64,000 bases of DNA, from the NCBI GenBank assembly GCA_038131695.1, contig JAYPQA010000023.1, forward strand, positions 1-64,000, written 5' to 3'. Each line of letters begins with the position of its first letter. The first letter of the stretch is position 1. The notes beneath the pieces were generated by a model. That model saw only the letters and a list, made by a program, of their open reading frames with translations, made no database searches and was not told the origin of the DNA. The DNA is from JADHLK01 sp038131695. Lineage in GTDB: Bacteria > Pseudomonadota > Alphaproteobacteria > Puniceispirillales > Puniceispirillaceae. The translations under genes were made by a program, and so were the position numbers. This document shows, in pieces, positions 31,311 to 40,363 of the stretch.

Positions 31311-31894
31311 TGGCAGATTCACAGCTGGCCAGCTTCCGGCGCATGGATGCCGGCACACGCGCAGATTATGAATTGCTGCACAAAAAGGAACAGGCCTATA
31401 TTGAGGCACTGCCGGATCGCCTGATCGCGGCCTTGCAAAGGCTGGATGACAGCTTGGCTGGCTATCAGGTCTCCAGGCTGGAACATTCGCTGCAATCTGC
31501 CAGCCGGGCAGAGGCAGAAGGGGCTGATATTGAGCTGATTGTGGCAGCCTTGATCCATGATCTGGGCGATGAGCTGGCCCCGGAAAACCATTCCCAGCTG
31601 GCGGCGGCCATCATCCGGCCCTATGTGCGCGAGGAAGTCTGGTGGATTCTGGACAAGCATGGGGCTTTCCAGATGAAATATTACGCCCATCATCTGGGGC
31701 TGAATCCGGATGAGCGCGAGCGCTGGCGCGGGCATAAATGGTTTGCATCCTGTGAGCGTTTCTGCCGCGATTGGGATCAGATGTCCTTTGACCCGGATTA
31801 TCCCACCAGGCCGCTGGCCCATTTTGAGCCAATGCTGCGGGAAATCTTTTCCCGCCCGCCCTTTGATCCGGCCATTATTGGCGAGACGGCCTAA
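31310..31894 (+). CDS. HD-domain protein, PhnZ/TmpB-like
   Basis: A 194-aa helical protein with the metal ligands of the HD superfamily in order: His in RLEHSLQSA, HD in ALIHDLGDE, later His in PENHSQL and DKHGAF, and Asp in RDWDQM. The spacing resembles PhnZ, a di-iron oxygenase that cleaves hydroxylated phosphonates, and other HD oxygenases. The Tyr-x-x-Glu pair PhnZ uses just before its first His is not present (the residues there are LAGYQVS), so substrate or chemistry may differ. It is translationally coupled to the dioxygenase upstream and ends 4 bp inside the convergent MoeA/MocA gene. Confidence 0.8.
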   Translation: MADSQLASFRRMDAGTRADYELLHKKEQAYIEALPDRLIAALQRLDDSLAGYQVSRLEHSLQSASRAEAEGADIELIVAALIHDLGDELAPENHSQLAAAIIRPYVREEVWWILDKHGAFQMKYYAHHLGLNPDERERWRGHKWFASCERFCRDWDQMSFDPDYPTRPLAHFEPMLREIFSRPPFDPAIIGETA

Positions 31895-33573
31895 TCCGTG
31901 CGGGCCTTCTCAAACTGGGCTTTCGCCGCTGCCAGCTCGGCGGCGGTATCAATATCCTGATGAATGGAGGGATCCGGCCAGCCCAGCGCATTCAGGGCGG
32001 CCGGATAATGTGCCAGCAGGGCACGCCCACCTGTATCCCCCTCCAGACTGGCCAGCTCTTCAAAAAAGCTGCGCCCCCAGATAACCGGATTGCCGCGCCG
32101 CCCCTCAAAACTGGGCAGGGTGATGCGTGACTGGCTGTCTGCCAGGCTTTGATGGGCGGCGATCAGCGCTGCCACCAGCTCAGCTGTGACAAAAGGCATA
32201 TCGCCCAGCGCGACCAGCACCGCATCCGCCTGTCCATCAGTTGGGCTACCAGCCGGGTCGCCATTTGGGCTACCAGCCTCCAGAGCCGCCAGCCCGGCCC
32301 GTATCGAACTGGCCTGGCCAGAGGCAAAGTCGGGATTGGGCACCAGCTGCACCGGCAAATCTTCCAGCACCGCGGCTATCGCTTCGGGTTGCGGGCCGGT
32401 CACCACAATAATATCACTCAGCCCGGCCCCGGCCAAAGCCTCAGCCGCATGGCGCACCAGCGCGATACCATCCAGCTCAGCCAGCATCTTGTTTTGCTCT
32501 CCCATCCGGCTGGACAGACCGGCGGCCAGCAGCATTGCCCGTATCTGTCCGCCCGCAGGTTTGCGGGTCCGGGCCAGCCGCCGCGGCAGCGGGCGCGAGG
32601 CTATCTCCATCAACAGCCCGCCATGCGCCATTGCCGCAATTTCTTCTGTATCGGCAGGCAGCCCGGCCAACAGCAAATGCAGCACCCAGTCAAACCCGTT
32701 CAAGCGGGGCGAGCGCGCACAGCCCGGCATCCCGATAACCGGCACACTGCCCACCCGTCCCAGCAACAGCAGATTGCCGGGATCAACCGGCAGGCCCAGC
32801 CTGTCCAGCTGGCCGCCCGCCGCCTCTATCGCGGCTGGCACGACATCGCGCCTGTCCATCACCGCTGAGCCGCCGCAAATCAGCACCAGCTCTGCCTTGT
32901 TGGCGAGGGCGGCCTGAATGGCAGCTGCGACCTCCTCTACCGCATGGCCGGTTACATGGCTGTCTGTCAGATGGCTGCCCAGCGCCTCCAGCCGCGCGCG
33001 GGTGACCTTTTCCGTGGCGGTCAAAACAGCCATCTGGGTGGCGCTGACCCGGGTTTGGATAAGCGCCGCCTTGCAGCTGGCAAGAGGCTGAAATTCGAGC
33101 AATTTACCCTGTTTCAAGAGGTTCTCTGCCGCCTCTATCACCGTTTGCGGCAGCGCAAAGGGAATGATTTTCAGCGTCGCCAGCATCTGGCCCGGCCCAA
33201 GCAGCTGGTTATGCTGGACGCTGGCCAGCGTCAGCCCCTCATCAAGGGCATTGAAAGCCGCCAGCAGCTGCCGGTCTAGGCGGGCCAGCCCCAGGGTCGG
33301 CACGGTGAAATTCACCCGCCCGGTCGCCGCTTCACCGGTTTTGATGGCTGCGCTGGCTATCAATTTGGCCAGCCGTGCCGCGGCCACATCCTCGCCGACA
33401 TCATGCGGGCCAAGGCGGGCAACGGTTACCTGGCTGAAGCCGGCTTGCCGCAGCTGCGCAATATCCTGGCTGTCCAGCACCCGCCCCTTGCGCAAGCGCC
33501 CCTCTGGCAAGGGCAGGGAATGGGCCAGAATGGCCCCTTCTGCTGCGTCCAGACTGACCGGCCCGAATTCCAT
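31891..33573 (-). CDS. Molybdopterin-binding (MoeA-like) / NTP-transferase (MocA-like) fusion
   Basis: A 560-aa two-domain protein. Residues about 1-330 contain a MoeA/MogA-type molybdopterin-binding fold (LILICGGSAVMDRRDV, VPVIGMPGCARSP). Residues about 345-555 contain a nucleotidyltransferase with LAAGLSSRMGEQNKML, as in MocA, which makes the cytosine dinucleotide form of the cofactor. Together they prepare cofactor for a xanthine-dehydrogenase-type enzyme. The ATG overlaps the inferred stop of xdhC upstream (TGATG). No molybdenum hydroxylase subunits are in the window, so the client lies elsewhere. Confidence 0.88.
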   Translation of the reverse strand: MEFGPVSLDAAEGAILAHSLPLPEGRLRKGRVLDSQDIAQLRQAGFSQVTVARLGPHDVGEDVAAARLAKLIASAAIKTGEAATGRVNFTVPTLGLARLDRQLLAAFNALDEGLTLASVQHNQLLGPGQMLATLKIIPFALPQTVIEAAENLLKQGKLLEFQPLASCKAALIQTRVSATQMAVLTATEKVTRARLEALGSHLTDSHVTGHAVEEVAAAIQAALANKAELVLICGGSAVMDRRDVVPAAIEAAGGQLDRLGLPVDPGNLLLLGRVGSVPVIGMPGCARSPRLNGFDWVLHLLLAGLPADTEEIAAMAHGGLLMEIASRPLPRRLARTRKPAGGQIRAMLLAAGLSSRMGEQNKMLAELDGIALVRHAAEALAGAGLSDIIVVTGPQPEAIAAVLEDLPVQLVPNPDFASGQASSIRAGLAALEAGSPNGDPAGSPTDGQADAVLVALGDMPFVTAELVAALIAAHQSLADSQSRITLPSFEGRRGNPVIWGRSFFEELASLEGDTGGRALLAHYPAALNALGWPDPSIHQDIDTAAELAAAKAQFEKARTD

Positions 33574-34554
33574 CAGCCAGCCCTGCTGCGATAGGCTTGA
33601 ATCAACTCAGCCAGCACCGAGACCGCGATCTCAGCTGGCGAACGCGCCCCAATATTCAGCCCGGCCGGGCCATGCAGCCGGTCCAGCTGGTCCGGGGCAA
33701 TCCCGGCTGCGCCCAGCCGCTCGCGCCGGGCCGCATGGGTCTTGCGGCTGCCAAGACAGGCAATATAGAAAGGCCGGGCTGTTCAGGGCCGCGAGCAGGG
33801 CCGGATCATCAATCTTTGGATCATGGCTCAGCGTTACAACAGCCGTTTCGGCATCCGGCGGACGGTCTGCCAGAATATCCTGCGGCCAGCCAGTCTCTAC
33901 CGCAATCTGAACAAACCTGTCCGGGTTGGTGAACAGTGAACGCGGGTCAATCACTTCTGTCTGAAAGCCGGAACGCGCCGCCATCGGGGCCAGATGCTGG
34001 CTGATATGCACACCGCCGACAATCACCAGCCGCGGCAAGGGCAGCTGCACAAAATCAAACCGGCCAGCTGCTTCATCCAGCGCGCTGGCCTCGCTGTCTT
34101 GCGGGGCCGCCACCACAGCGCCGCTCTCCGCCGCAAAGCTGAGCCGCACAGGCTGGCGGGCGGCCAGCTGGCGGGCTGTCTTTTCCAAAAGATCCCCGGC
34201 AAGCCCGTTGCCGCCGACCGGCGTCACCAGCACCGCAATGCGCCCGCCACAGGACAGACCCACCTCCCAGGCCTTGGCATCCGCCACGCCGAAATCCAGC
34301 CGCTGGCCAGCCCCGCTTTCCATCGCTTCCAGCGCGGCCTCTATCACCGCCCCTTCCACACAGCCGCCGGACACCGACCCCTCTACCCGCATATCTGATC
34401 GCACCAGCATGATAGAGCCTGCCGGGCGCGGCGAGGAGCCCCAGCTCTGCATGACAAAGGCAAGCGCCAGCTGATGTCCCTCAGCCAGCCAGCTGGCGGC
34501 TGTCTGGAGCAGAAACGGATTGGCGGCAGCATTTTGATAGTCGGTCTGGCTCAT
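33573..34554 (-). CDS. XdhC/CoxI-family molybdenum-enzyme maturation factor, one frameshift
   Basis: XdhC proteins bind molybdenum cofactor, promote its sulfuration and hand it to xanthine dehydrogenase or CO dehydrogenase type enzymes. The N-terminal CoxI domain has QSWGSSPRPAGSIMLV and GSVSGGCVEGAVIE. The C-terminal Rossmann part has LVIVGGVHISQHLAPMA and TLSHDPKIDDPALLAAL. The frame is then lost near 33768 by one extra base. Removing it restores YIACLGSRKTHAARRERL and a tail ending at 33573 that overlaps the next start. The histidine in GGVHIS is usual for the family. Confidence 0.87.
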
Positions 34555-34699
34555 CTGTTTATCCTGCGTGAAAATAAAGGGCCTGCCAAGGCTTGCCTAC
34601 TATGCCTGTTTTGCGGCTGTCTTGAAAAGTCTGTTTTGCCCGGATAGAATTTTGTCCGGATAAGGTTTGAGGGCAAAAAATCGACAAGGAGACAAATAG

Positions 34700-35007
34700 A
34701 TGGCAGGTTACTGGATGGTGCGGGCCGATATTCTGGATGGCGAAAAACAAGCCGCCTATGCCAGGCTGGCGACAGCGGCGGTGGCCAAATTTGGCGGGCG
34801 CTATCTGCCCGTGGCGGCCAGGCGGAAAGCCGGGAAGGCAGCTCCAGAGAGCGGCTGGTAATCATTGAATTCCCCTCCTATGCCGAAGCCAGGGCCGCCT
34901 ATGACAGCCCAGACTATCAGCAGGCGCTGGCCGTGCTGGAGGGCGGGGTCACCCGTGATTTTGCCATTGTTGAGGGGCTGGACGAGACAGCGCCCAGCCA
35001 GCCCTAA
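34700..35007 (+). CDS. DUF1330 family protein, one frameshift
   Basis: About 102 aa when repaired. The start (MAGYWMVRADILDGEKQAAY) and the end (VIIEFPSYAEARAAYDSPDYQQAL) are the two halves of a DUF1330 domain, a small ferredoxin-like alpha/beta fold of unknown function. They are split by an indel near the CCC at about 34808-34811, after which the written frame ends at TAA near 34860. A good ribosome site (AAGGAG) precedes the ATG at 34700. It is convergent with the glutaryl-CoA dehydrogenase gene and divergent from xdhC. Confidence 0.8.
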
Positions 35008-35014
35008 CCCATTT

Positions 35015-36262
35015 CTACATAAAGGCTTGCAGGCCCGTTTGTGCCCGGCCCAGAATCAGCGCATGGATATCATGCGTGCCCTCATAGGTATTGACCGCTT
35101 CCAGATTCATCACGTGGCGGATCACCGGATATTCATCTGAAATGCCGTTGCCGCCCAGCATATCGCGGGCCTGACGGGCAATATCCAGAGCCTTGCCACA
35201 ATTATTGCGCTTCATCAGGGAAATCAGCTCAGCTGGCGCACGATGCTCATCCAGCAGCCGACCGAGGCGCAAACAGCCCTGCAGGCCCAGCGAAATCTCC
35301 GTCTGCATATCAGCCAGCTTTTTCTGAATCAGCTGGTTCTGGGCCAGCGGGCGGCCAAATTGCTTGCGGTCCAGCGTATAGTCACGGGCCGCGTGCCAAC
35401 AGGCTTCTGCCGCCCCCATCGCCCCCCAGCTGATGCCAAAGCGGGCCCGGTTCAGACAGCCAAACGGCCCAGCCAGACCGGAGACTTCCGGCAACAGATT
35501 TTCCTCCGGCACAAAGACCTCATCCATCTGGATCATGCCGGTGACCGAGGCGCGCAGGCTGAATTTGCCTTCAATTTTGGGCATCACCAGCCCCTTCATA
35601 CCCTTTTCCAGGATAAAGCCGCGGATTTTATTGTCATGGGCTTCTGACTTGCCCCAGACAATCGCCACATCGGCTATCGGCGAATTGCTGATCCAATTCT
35701 TTGCCCCGGAGACCAGATAGCCCCCGTCAACCGGCTTCGCCCGCGTGATCATGCCGCCCGGATCAGAACCGTGATCCGGCTCGGTCAGACCGAAACAGCC
35801 GACCCATTCGCCGCTGGCCAGCTTGGGCAGATATTTCATCCGCTGTTCCTCACTGCCATAGGCAAAAATCGGATGCATCACCAGCGAGGATTGCACCGAC
35901 ATCGCAGACCGGTAGCCGCTATCCACGCGTTCCACCTCTCTGGCGACCAGACCATAGGACACATAATTCACCCCGGCCCCACCATAGGCTTCGGGAATGG
36001 TAGGGCCAAGCAAGCCCAGCGCGCCCAGCTCATCCATAATCTCCCGATGGAAAATTTCATGCCGGTTCGCCTCTATCACGCGGCTCATCAGCTTGTCCTG
36101 GCAATAATCGCGGGCGGTATCCCGCACCATGCGCTCTTCCTCGGTCAACTGCTCATCCAGCAGGAACGGATCCGCCCAATCGAGCTGGGCAGGCTTGGCA
36201 CGGGCCAATTCCGGGCTGTTGGTGTGACCGGTCTCAGGCAAATCAGCTTTTGGTGCAGCCAT
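35015..36262 (-). CDS. gcdH: Glutaryl-CoA dehydrogenase (acyl-CoA dehydrogenase family)
   Basis: A 415-aa FAD enzyme that oxidises and decarboxylates glutaryl-CoA to crotonyl-CoA in lysine, tryptophan and some aromatic acid pathways. The family signature regions are CFGLTEPDHGSDPGGM and SGAKNWISNSP, an Arg-containing loop, and the catalytic base in NTYEGTHDIHALILGRA. The match to the GcdH branch is better than to other acyl-CoA dehydrogenases, with full length and no indels. AGGAGA precedes the Met at 36262. It follows the SDR gene by 110 bp on the same strand and may be the last gene of the Rieske operon. Confidence 0.92.
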   Translation of the reverse strand: MAAPKADLPETGHTNSPELARAKPAQLDWADPFLLDEQLTEEERMVRDTARDYCQDKLMSRVIEANRHEIFHREIMDELGALGLLGPTIPEAYGGAGVNYVSYGLVAREVERVDSGYRSAMSVQSSLVMHPIFAYGSEEQRMKYLPKLASGEWVGCFGLTEPDHGSDPGGMITRAKPVDGGYLVSGAKNWISNSPIADVAIVWGKSEAHDNKIRGFILEKGMKGLVMPKIEGKFSLRASVTGMIQMDEVFVPEENLLPEVSGLAGPFGCLNRARFGISWGAMGAAEACWHAARDYTLDRKQFGRPLAQNQLIQKKLADMQTEISLGLQGCLRLGRLLDEHRAPAELISLMKRNNCGKALDIARQARDMLGGNGISDEYPVIRHVMNLEAVNTYEGTHDIHALILGRAQTGLQAFM

Positions 36263-36372
36263 CAGAAAATCTCCTTTTATGCTTAAAATACATTTAGTCT
36301 GTTTTGTGTTGCTAATCCAGCCCCTGCAAAAGGAAAAATAGTTCCACCCCTTCCGGCAGGCGGCAAAACCGG

Positions 36373-37098
36373 CTAGCTGCCGTTTGAATTTACCGACAAA
36401 CCGCCACAAACAAACAGGGTCTGGCCGGTGACAAAGCTATTTTCAGGGGCACAAAAAAACATCATCGCACGCGCAACATCCTCAGCTGTTCCCAGCCGCC
36501 CGGCCGGAATCCGCTCTTTTAAGGCATTCGCAGCCTGGCTGTCCGGGTCAACCAGATCAGAAAAATTGGCCGTCAGAACCGGCCCCGGGGCAACCTGATT
36601 GACGGTGATACCATGCTTGCCCCATTCAAGGGCCCAGCTGCGCACCAGCCCGGTGATCCCGGCCTTGGTGGCGGCATAGCTGGTGCGGCCCGGCACACCC
36701 AAAATCGCCCGGCTGGCATTAAAGACAATGCGGCCAAAACCAGCCGCCTGCATGGCCGGCAAGGCCGCCTTGGTCAAAATGGTCGGGCTGGTCAGATGCA
36801 GCTGTGCCAGCCTTGTCATGTCTTCGGGCTGCCAGTCTTCAATCAGCCGGTGCCTTATCTCACCGGCATTATGCACCAGATGGGTTATCCCGCCCTTGGC
36901 CAGATGACCTTCGGCAAAGGCGGTGACCGCCCCGGCATCTGTCATGTCCAGCAGCTCATGTGACAGGTTGGGGTGGCTGTCCGGATGGGCTTCAATCCCC
37001 ACCGAAAGCACCTCATAGCCTGCCTCCAGCATCATCCGGCTGACAGCCAGCCCGATACCGGAATTGCCGCCTGATACAAAAGCGCGATATTGGGTCAT
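36373..37098 (-). CDS. SDR-family oxidoreductase (last gene of Rieske operon)
   Basis: A 241-aa classical SDR with VSGGNSGIGLAVS (cofactor site), HNAGE in place of NNAG, a Ser in FNASRAIL and the YAATK active-site pair, ending with the FVTGQTLFVCGG motif of FabG-like members. The start at 37098 follows AGGGAGGCG. It lies 23 bp after the cyclase-family gene. In this setting it could oxidise a dihydrodiol or hydroxyacyl intermediate made by the Rieske oxygenase or the aldolase step, but that is inference. Confidence 0.87.
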   Translation of the reverse strand: MTQYRAFVSGGNSGIGLAVSRMMLEAGYEVLSVGIEAHPDSHPNLSHELLDMTDAGAVTAFAEGHLAKGGITHLVHNAGEIRHRLIEDWQPEDMTRLAQLHLTSPTILTKAALPAMQAAGFGRIVFNASRAILGVPGRTSYAATKAGITGLVRSWALEWGKHGITVNQVAPGPVLTANFSDLVDPDSQAANALKERIPAGRLGTAEDVARAMMFFCAPENSFVTGQTLFVCGGLSVNSNGS

Positions 37099-37121
37099 CT
37101 GCGCCTCCCTTGCCTGTCTGT

Positions 37122-37922
37122 TCAGCCCGTCGAAGGCACCAGGGCCAGCACCCGCAGAGGGCTGCCCGTGCCATGCTTGATCTTCAGCGGGGCAGCCAGC
37201 AAAATCGCGCCGGTGGGTGGCAACCTGTCCAGCCCGTTCAGGCATTGCAGGCCATAGCGCCCGGCCCCATGCAAAATATAATGCGCCGGATAGGGCGGGT
37301 CAGCATGGGCCGCCTGTCCGGAATCGGTGCCGATACATTCAGTGCCAAAACCGATAATATCGCGATCTTCTACCAAAAACCGCACCGCTTCGGTTGCCGG
37401 GCCGGGGGAATGGGCCCCATCCTCGCGCAGATTGACATAGTCTGCCCCGCGCCGCCGCGACCAGCCGGTGCGCATCAAAACCCAGCTTTGCGGCGGGATT
37501 TTGCCATATTCTGCTTCAAAGGCCTCAATCTTGGCCCGATCCATCTCATAATCTTCATCACCCTGTGTTTCGGCCTCGCAATCAATGACACAGACCCGCC
37601 CGACCAGCTTTTGCACCGGCAGGGAATCGACCGTATTATGCGGCAGATCGCGCCCGCTGACCCAATGGATGGGGGCATCAAAATGCGTGCCGGTATGCTC
37701 ACCGCAGGAAAAATTATACCAATGCCAGGCAGGCCCGCGCGCATCATAGCGCGAGACTTCCTCCATCCGGAACCGGGCACATTGGCCAAATTCAGGCGGC
37801 AGAATAATCACCGGAAAATCCGGGTCCAGCGTATGCGTCAAATCCACCACCTCTACCGCGCCGCTGGCCAGATCAAGGGCCAGATTATCCAGCAGGCCAG
37901 CTGTCTGATCGGGCTTGCTCAT
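37122..37922 (-). CDS. Cyclase/kynurenine-formamidase-like metal hydrolase
   Basis: A 266-aa member of the cyclase family (PF04199 type), metal-dependent amide or lactone hydrolases such as KynB and isatin hydrolase. The metal motif HTGTHFDAPIHW is present at about residues 75-86, with the later ECIGTDSGQ and the C-terminal LPPTGAILLAAPLKI region. It overlaps the DUF35-SDR gene by ATGA and so belongs to the same operon. The hydrolysed bond is unknown; a lactone or N-acyl group is plausible. Confidence 0.86.
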   Translation of the reverse strand: MSKPDQTAGLLDNLALDLASGAVEVVDLTHTLDPDFPVIILPPEFGQCARFRMEEVSRYDARGPAWHWYNFSCGEHTGTHFDAPIHWVSGRDLPHNTVDSLPVQKLVGRVCVIDCEAETQGDEDYEMDRAKIEAFEAEYGKIPPQSWVLMRTGWSRRRGADYVNLREDGAHSPGPATEAVRFLVEDRDIIGFGTECIGTDSGQAAHADPPYPAHYILHGAGRYGLQCLNGLDRLPPTGAILLAAPLKIKHGTGSPLRVLALVPSTG

Positions 37923-39181
37923 TCGCGCCCCCCTCCGGTCAGTTCAATTTCCAGCAATTTGGCATCCTCCCGAAAACGGCTGGCGACATCGCGGGCAACA
38001 TCCCCGATATAAATATCTTCCAGCCCCTGTTGCAGCCCCTTGATTAAATCGCGGGCCAGCCGCTGCGGGTCCAGCTTGGGTGGCAGCACGCTCTCATACC
38101 AGTCCTGCTCCAGCGGGCCGATATAGGCATTGACCACCCGCACCCCGCTGCCCAGCATTTCGGCACGCAAACACTGGCTGAGCGAATAGACAGCCGCATG
38201 ACAGGCAGAATGGGTGCCATAGCTGGGCCAATTCGCATGGGCATAGACAGACAGAACCGTCACAAAGGCGGTGGCCGAATTCACCCCGTCTGCCCCGCGC
38301 CCGCGCATCGCCGGGCCAAACTGGCTGGCCAGCCGCATATAGCCGGTCACCAGCCTGTCCTGCATTTCCTGGGCAAGGGTCAGGCTGGAGCCATCCAGCA
38401 AGCCGCCGGGCCGCGGCTGATCCGCGGTATGGATCAGAATATCCACCTTGCCGCCAATTTCTGCAGCCAGCTCCTTGACCGAGCCGCTATCCGTCAAATC
38501 CAGCGGCACGATGGTGACATGATCCAGCGCTTCCAGCGCCTCCAGCACCGCATCACGCCGCCAGCTTTCGGCTACACCGGCAAAAATTTCCTTTGCCTCA
38601 GCCGCGGCCAAAGCCCTCGCCAGAGCCAGACCCGCCGGGCTGCGCGCATCAGAAATCAGCACCCGCCGGTATTTTGGATCTGAGGTCAATTCGCGTAATT
38701 GGCTGTCTTCATTCACTGAACTGCCCTCCCGGTTTTTATAGGCCATGAATACCGCCCTTTGTGCCTTGTCAAGATGCAGGCCCATCTCGACCTGTTCCCC
38801 TACCTGAACCTCTTGATGCAGATGCGCCATGATGCTGGGCCCGCAGGCCAGCTGCACCGTGCCGATACGCCAGGGCATACGCCCGCGAAAATACAGCTCC
38901 GGGCTGGTTTCCAGCACTGACTCAGCGATCAGCTCACCGCGCCTGTCCACCTCCCGCCAATCCAGCTCGGCCAGACAGCCGGGACAGGCATCACGCGGCG
39001 GCCAAACGGCCTTGTCACACGCCGCACAAAAAGGCAGGCAAAATTCACCGCGTGCCGCAAAGCCAGCCAGACGCAGGCCAAGGCGCGACCGCCGCAAGGG
39101 CGGGACCAACGGCGCGGCTGTCTTTAGCTGCGGGTTTTTCTTGACCGGCTGCGGCAGCTTGTCCTTGCCTGTTCCCGCCAT
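37919..39181 (-). CDS. DUF35 (zinc ribbon + OB fold) fused to a degenerate SDR
   Basis: A 420-aa fusion. Residues about 30-150 form a DUF35 unit, with rubredoxin-like cysteines in CAACDKAVWPPRDACPGC followed by an OB-fold (GTVQLACGPSIMAHLH). Residues about 175-410 are an SDR fold (VLISDARSPAGLALARAL; ILIHTADQPRPGGLL). The usual TGxxxGIG and YxxxK are not recognisable; the catalytic region reads YGTHSACHAAV. DUF35 proteins normally dock onto thiolase-like partners, and the thiolase-like gene is directly upstream with its stop overlapping this start (TGATG). A structural or acyl-CoA-channelling role fits. The Met at 39181 is chosen for that overlap. Confidence 0.8.
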   Translation of the reverse strand: MAGTGKDKLPQPVKKNPQLKTAAPLVPPLRRSRLGLRLAGFAARGEFCLPFCAACDKAVWPPRDACPGCLAELDWREVDRRGELIAESVLETSPELYFRGRMPWRIGTVQLACGPSIMAHLHQEVQVGEQVEMGLHLDKAQRAVFMAYKNREGSSVNEDSQLRELTSDPKYRRVLISDARSPAGLALARALAAAEAKEIFAGVAESWRRDAVLEALEALDHVTIVPLDLTDSGSVKELAAEIGGKVDILIHTADQPRPGGLLDGSSLTLAQEMQDRLVTGYMRLASQFGPAMRGRGADGVNSATAFVTVLSVYAHANWPSYGTHSACHAAVYSLSQCLRAEMLGSGVRVVNAYIGPLEQDWYESVLPPKLDPQRLARDLIKGLQQGLEDIYIGDVARDVASRFREDAKLLEIELTGGGRE

Positions 39182-40353
39182 CAGACCGCCCCTTCCAGCA
39201 CCGCTGCACCACTGCAAACGCCGCGATCATAATTCACCATTCCAAAGCCGGAGACAAGGCCCAGCCGGGCCCCTACCACCTGGCGCTTGCCGGCCTGCCC
39301 GGTCAGCTGGCGCACCGCCTCAACCAGCCCGATAAAGCCGCCTGCCGCACCGGCCTGCCCGGCTGAAAGCTGGCCGCCAGAGGTGTTATGCGGGAAATCC
39401 CCCTGCCAGGTCAGATCACGCTGCAGCAGGAACTCAGCCGCCTTGCCCTTGGCAAAAAAGCCCAAATCTTCCATCTGCATGACGCTGATCACCGGGTAAT
39501 CATCATAGGTCTGGATGAGGTCCATATCCGGCGGATTGCTGCCGGCATCATGCCAAAATCGTTCCTGCTCCTTTTGCCAGCCGCCGCGAAACTGCACCGG
39601 ATCGCTGGCGAAGGCGTTATGATGTTCCATCACCGCCTTGATCCGCACAAAGGGCAGCTTGCGCTGGCTGGCCATCTCCTCGGACATGACCAGAAAACTC
39701 TCAGCCCCGGCGCAGGGCATCACACAATCAAACAGGCCCAGCGGCGAGGCGATCATGCGGGCTGAGAGATAGGCCTCCAGGCTGAGCGGCCGGGTCATCA
39801 TCGCCCCTTCGAGCAGCAGGGCGTTGCTGCGCTGGTCAACCGCGATTTTGCCAAACAACTCTCTTGGCGTGTCAAAACGGCGCATATAGTAATCTGTCAG
39901 CAGGGCAAAATAGCCATTCGCCCCGCCCGACCCATAGGGCCAGGCCGCATCATTGGAAAAATTGGAAAAGCGCGAGAGAGTCTGGCGGAAACTGTCCAGC
40001 TGGTTGGTGTCACCGGCCAGACAGGCAATAATACTGGCATCCCCGCACTGAACCGCCCGCGCCGCGCGTTGCAAACCCACAATGCCAGACGCCCCGCCCA
40101 TCGGAATATGTTCCAGCCAGCGCAAATCCAGCCCGCTATGCTGGGCAAAACCGACAGCTGAGTCCGGATGCAGCGTAAAGCTGGAGACGGTCAGCCCGTC
40201 AATCTCATCTGGCCGGATAGCAACAGAGGCCAACATCTCGCGCAGGCAGCCCAGCAACCACCAATGCGCCGACTGGTTGGAAAATCGCTGATAGGGCAGG
40301 CTCATCGGGGCAGTCAGCACCACCCCGTCATAATTTGCCCGTGCCTGTGCCAT
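39181..40353 (-). CDS. Thiolase-like protein, candidate acyl-CoA aldolase
   Basis: A 390-aa thiolase-fold protein of the SCP2/Ltp2 branch. The segment that carries the nucleophilic Cys in true thiolases reads IPMGGASGIVGLQRA here, with no Cys. The C-terminal motif HNTSGGQLSAGQAGAAGG keeps the thiolase His/Gly pattern (Gln where GHP is usual). Members lacking the Cys and paired with DUF35, such as Ltp2 of steroid side-chain breakdown, are retro-aldolases. This gene is coupled to a DUF35 fusion. It begins 11 bp after the CoA ligase, and the frame is intact. Confidence 0.8.
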   Translation of the reverse strand: MAQARANYDGVVLTAPMSLPYQRFSNQSAHWWLLGCLREMLASVAIRPDEIDGLTVSSFTLHPDSAVGFAQHSGLDLRWLEHIPMGGASGIVGLQRAARAVQCGDASIIACLAGDTNQLDSFRQTLSRFSNFSNDAAWPYGSGGANGYFALLTDYYMRRFDTPRELFGKIAVDQRSNALLLEGAMMTRPLSLEAYLSARMIASPLGLFDCVMPCAGAESFLVMSEEMASQRKLPFVRIKAVMEHHNAFASDPVQFRGGWQKEQERFWHDAGSNPPDMDLIQTYDDYPVISVMQMEDLGFFAKGKAAEFLLQRDLTWQGDFPHNTSGGQLSAGQAGAAGGFIGLVEAVRQLTGQAGKRQVVGARLGLVSGFGMVNYDRGVCSGAAVLEGAV

Positions 40354-40363
40354 CTGCGCTGCC

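Noticed and set aside
29532..31409. A 625-codon open frame on the minus strand
   Set aside because: Only its last 125 codons are the carboxymuconolactone decarboxylase-like gene with its own ribosome site. The rest is antisense to the well-supported dioxygenase gene and arises from GC-biased third positions.
39181..40353. Naming the thiolase-like gene as acetyl-CoA acetyltransferase
   Set aside because: The nucleophilic Cys position is not occupied by Cys and the partner is a DUF35 protein, so a standard thiolase name would mislead.
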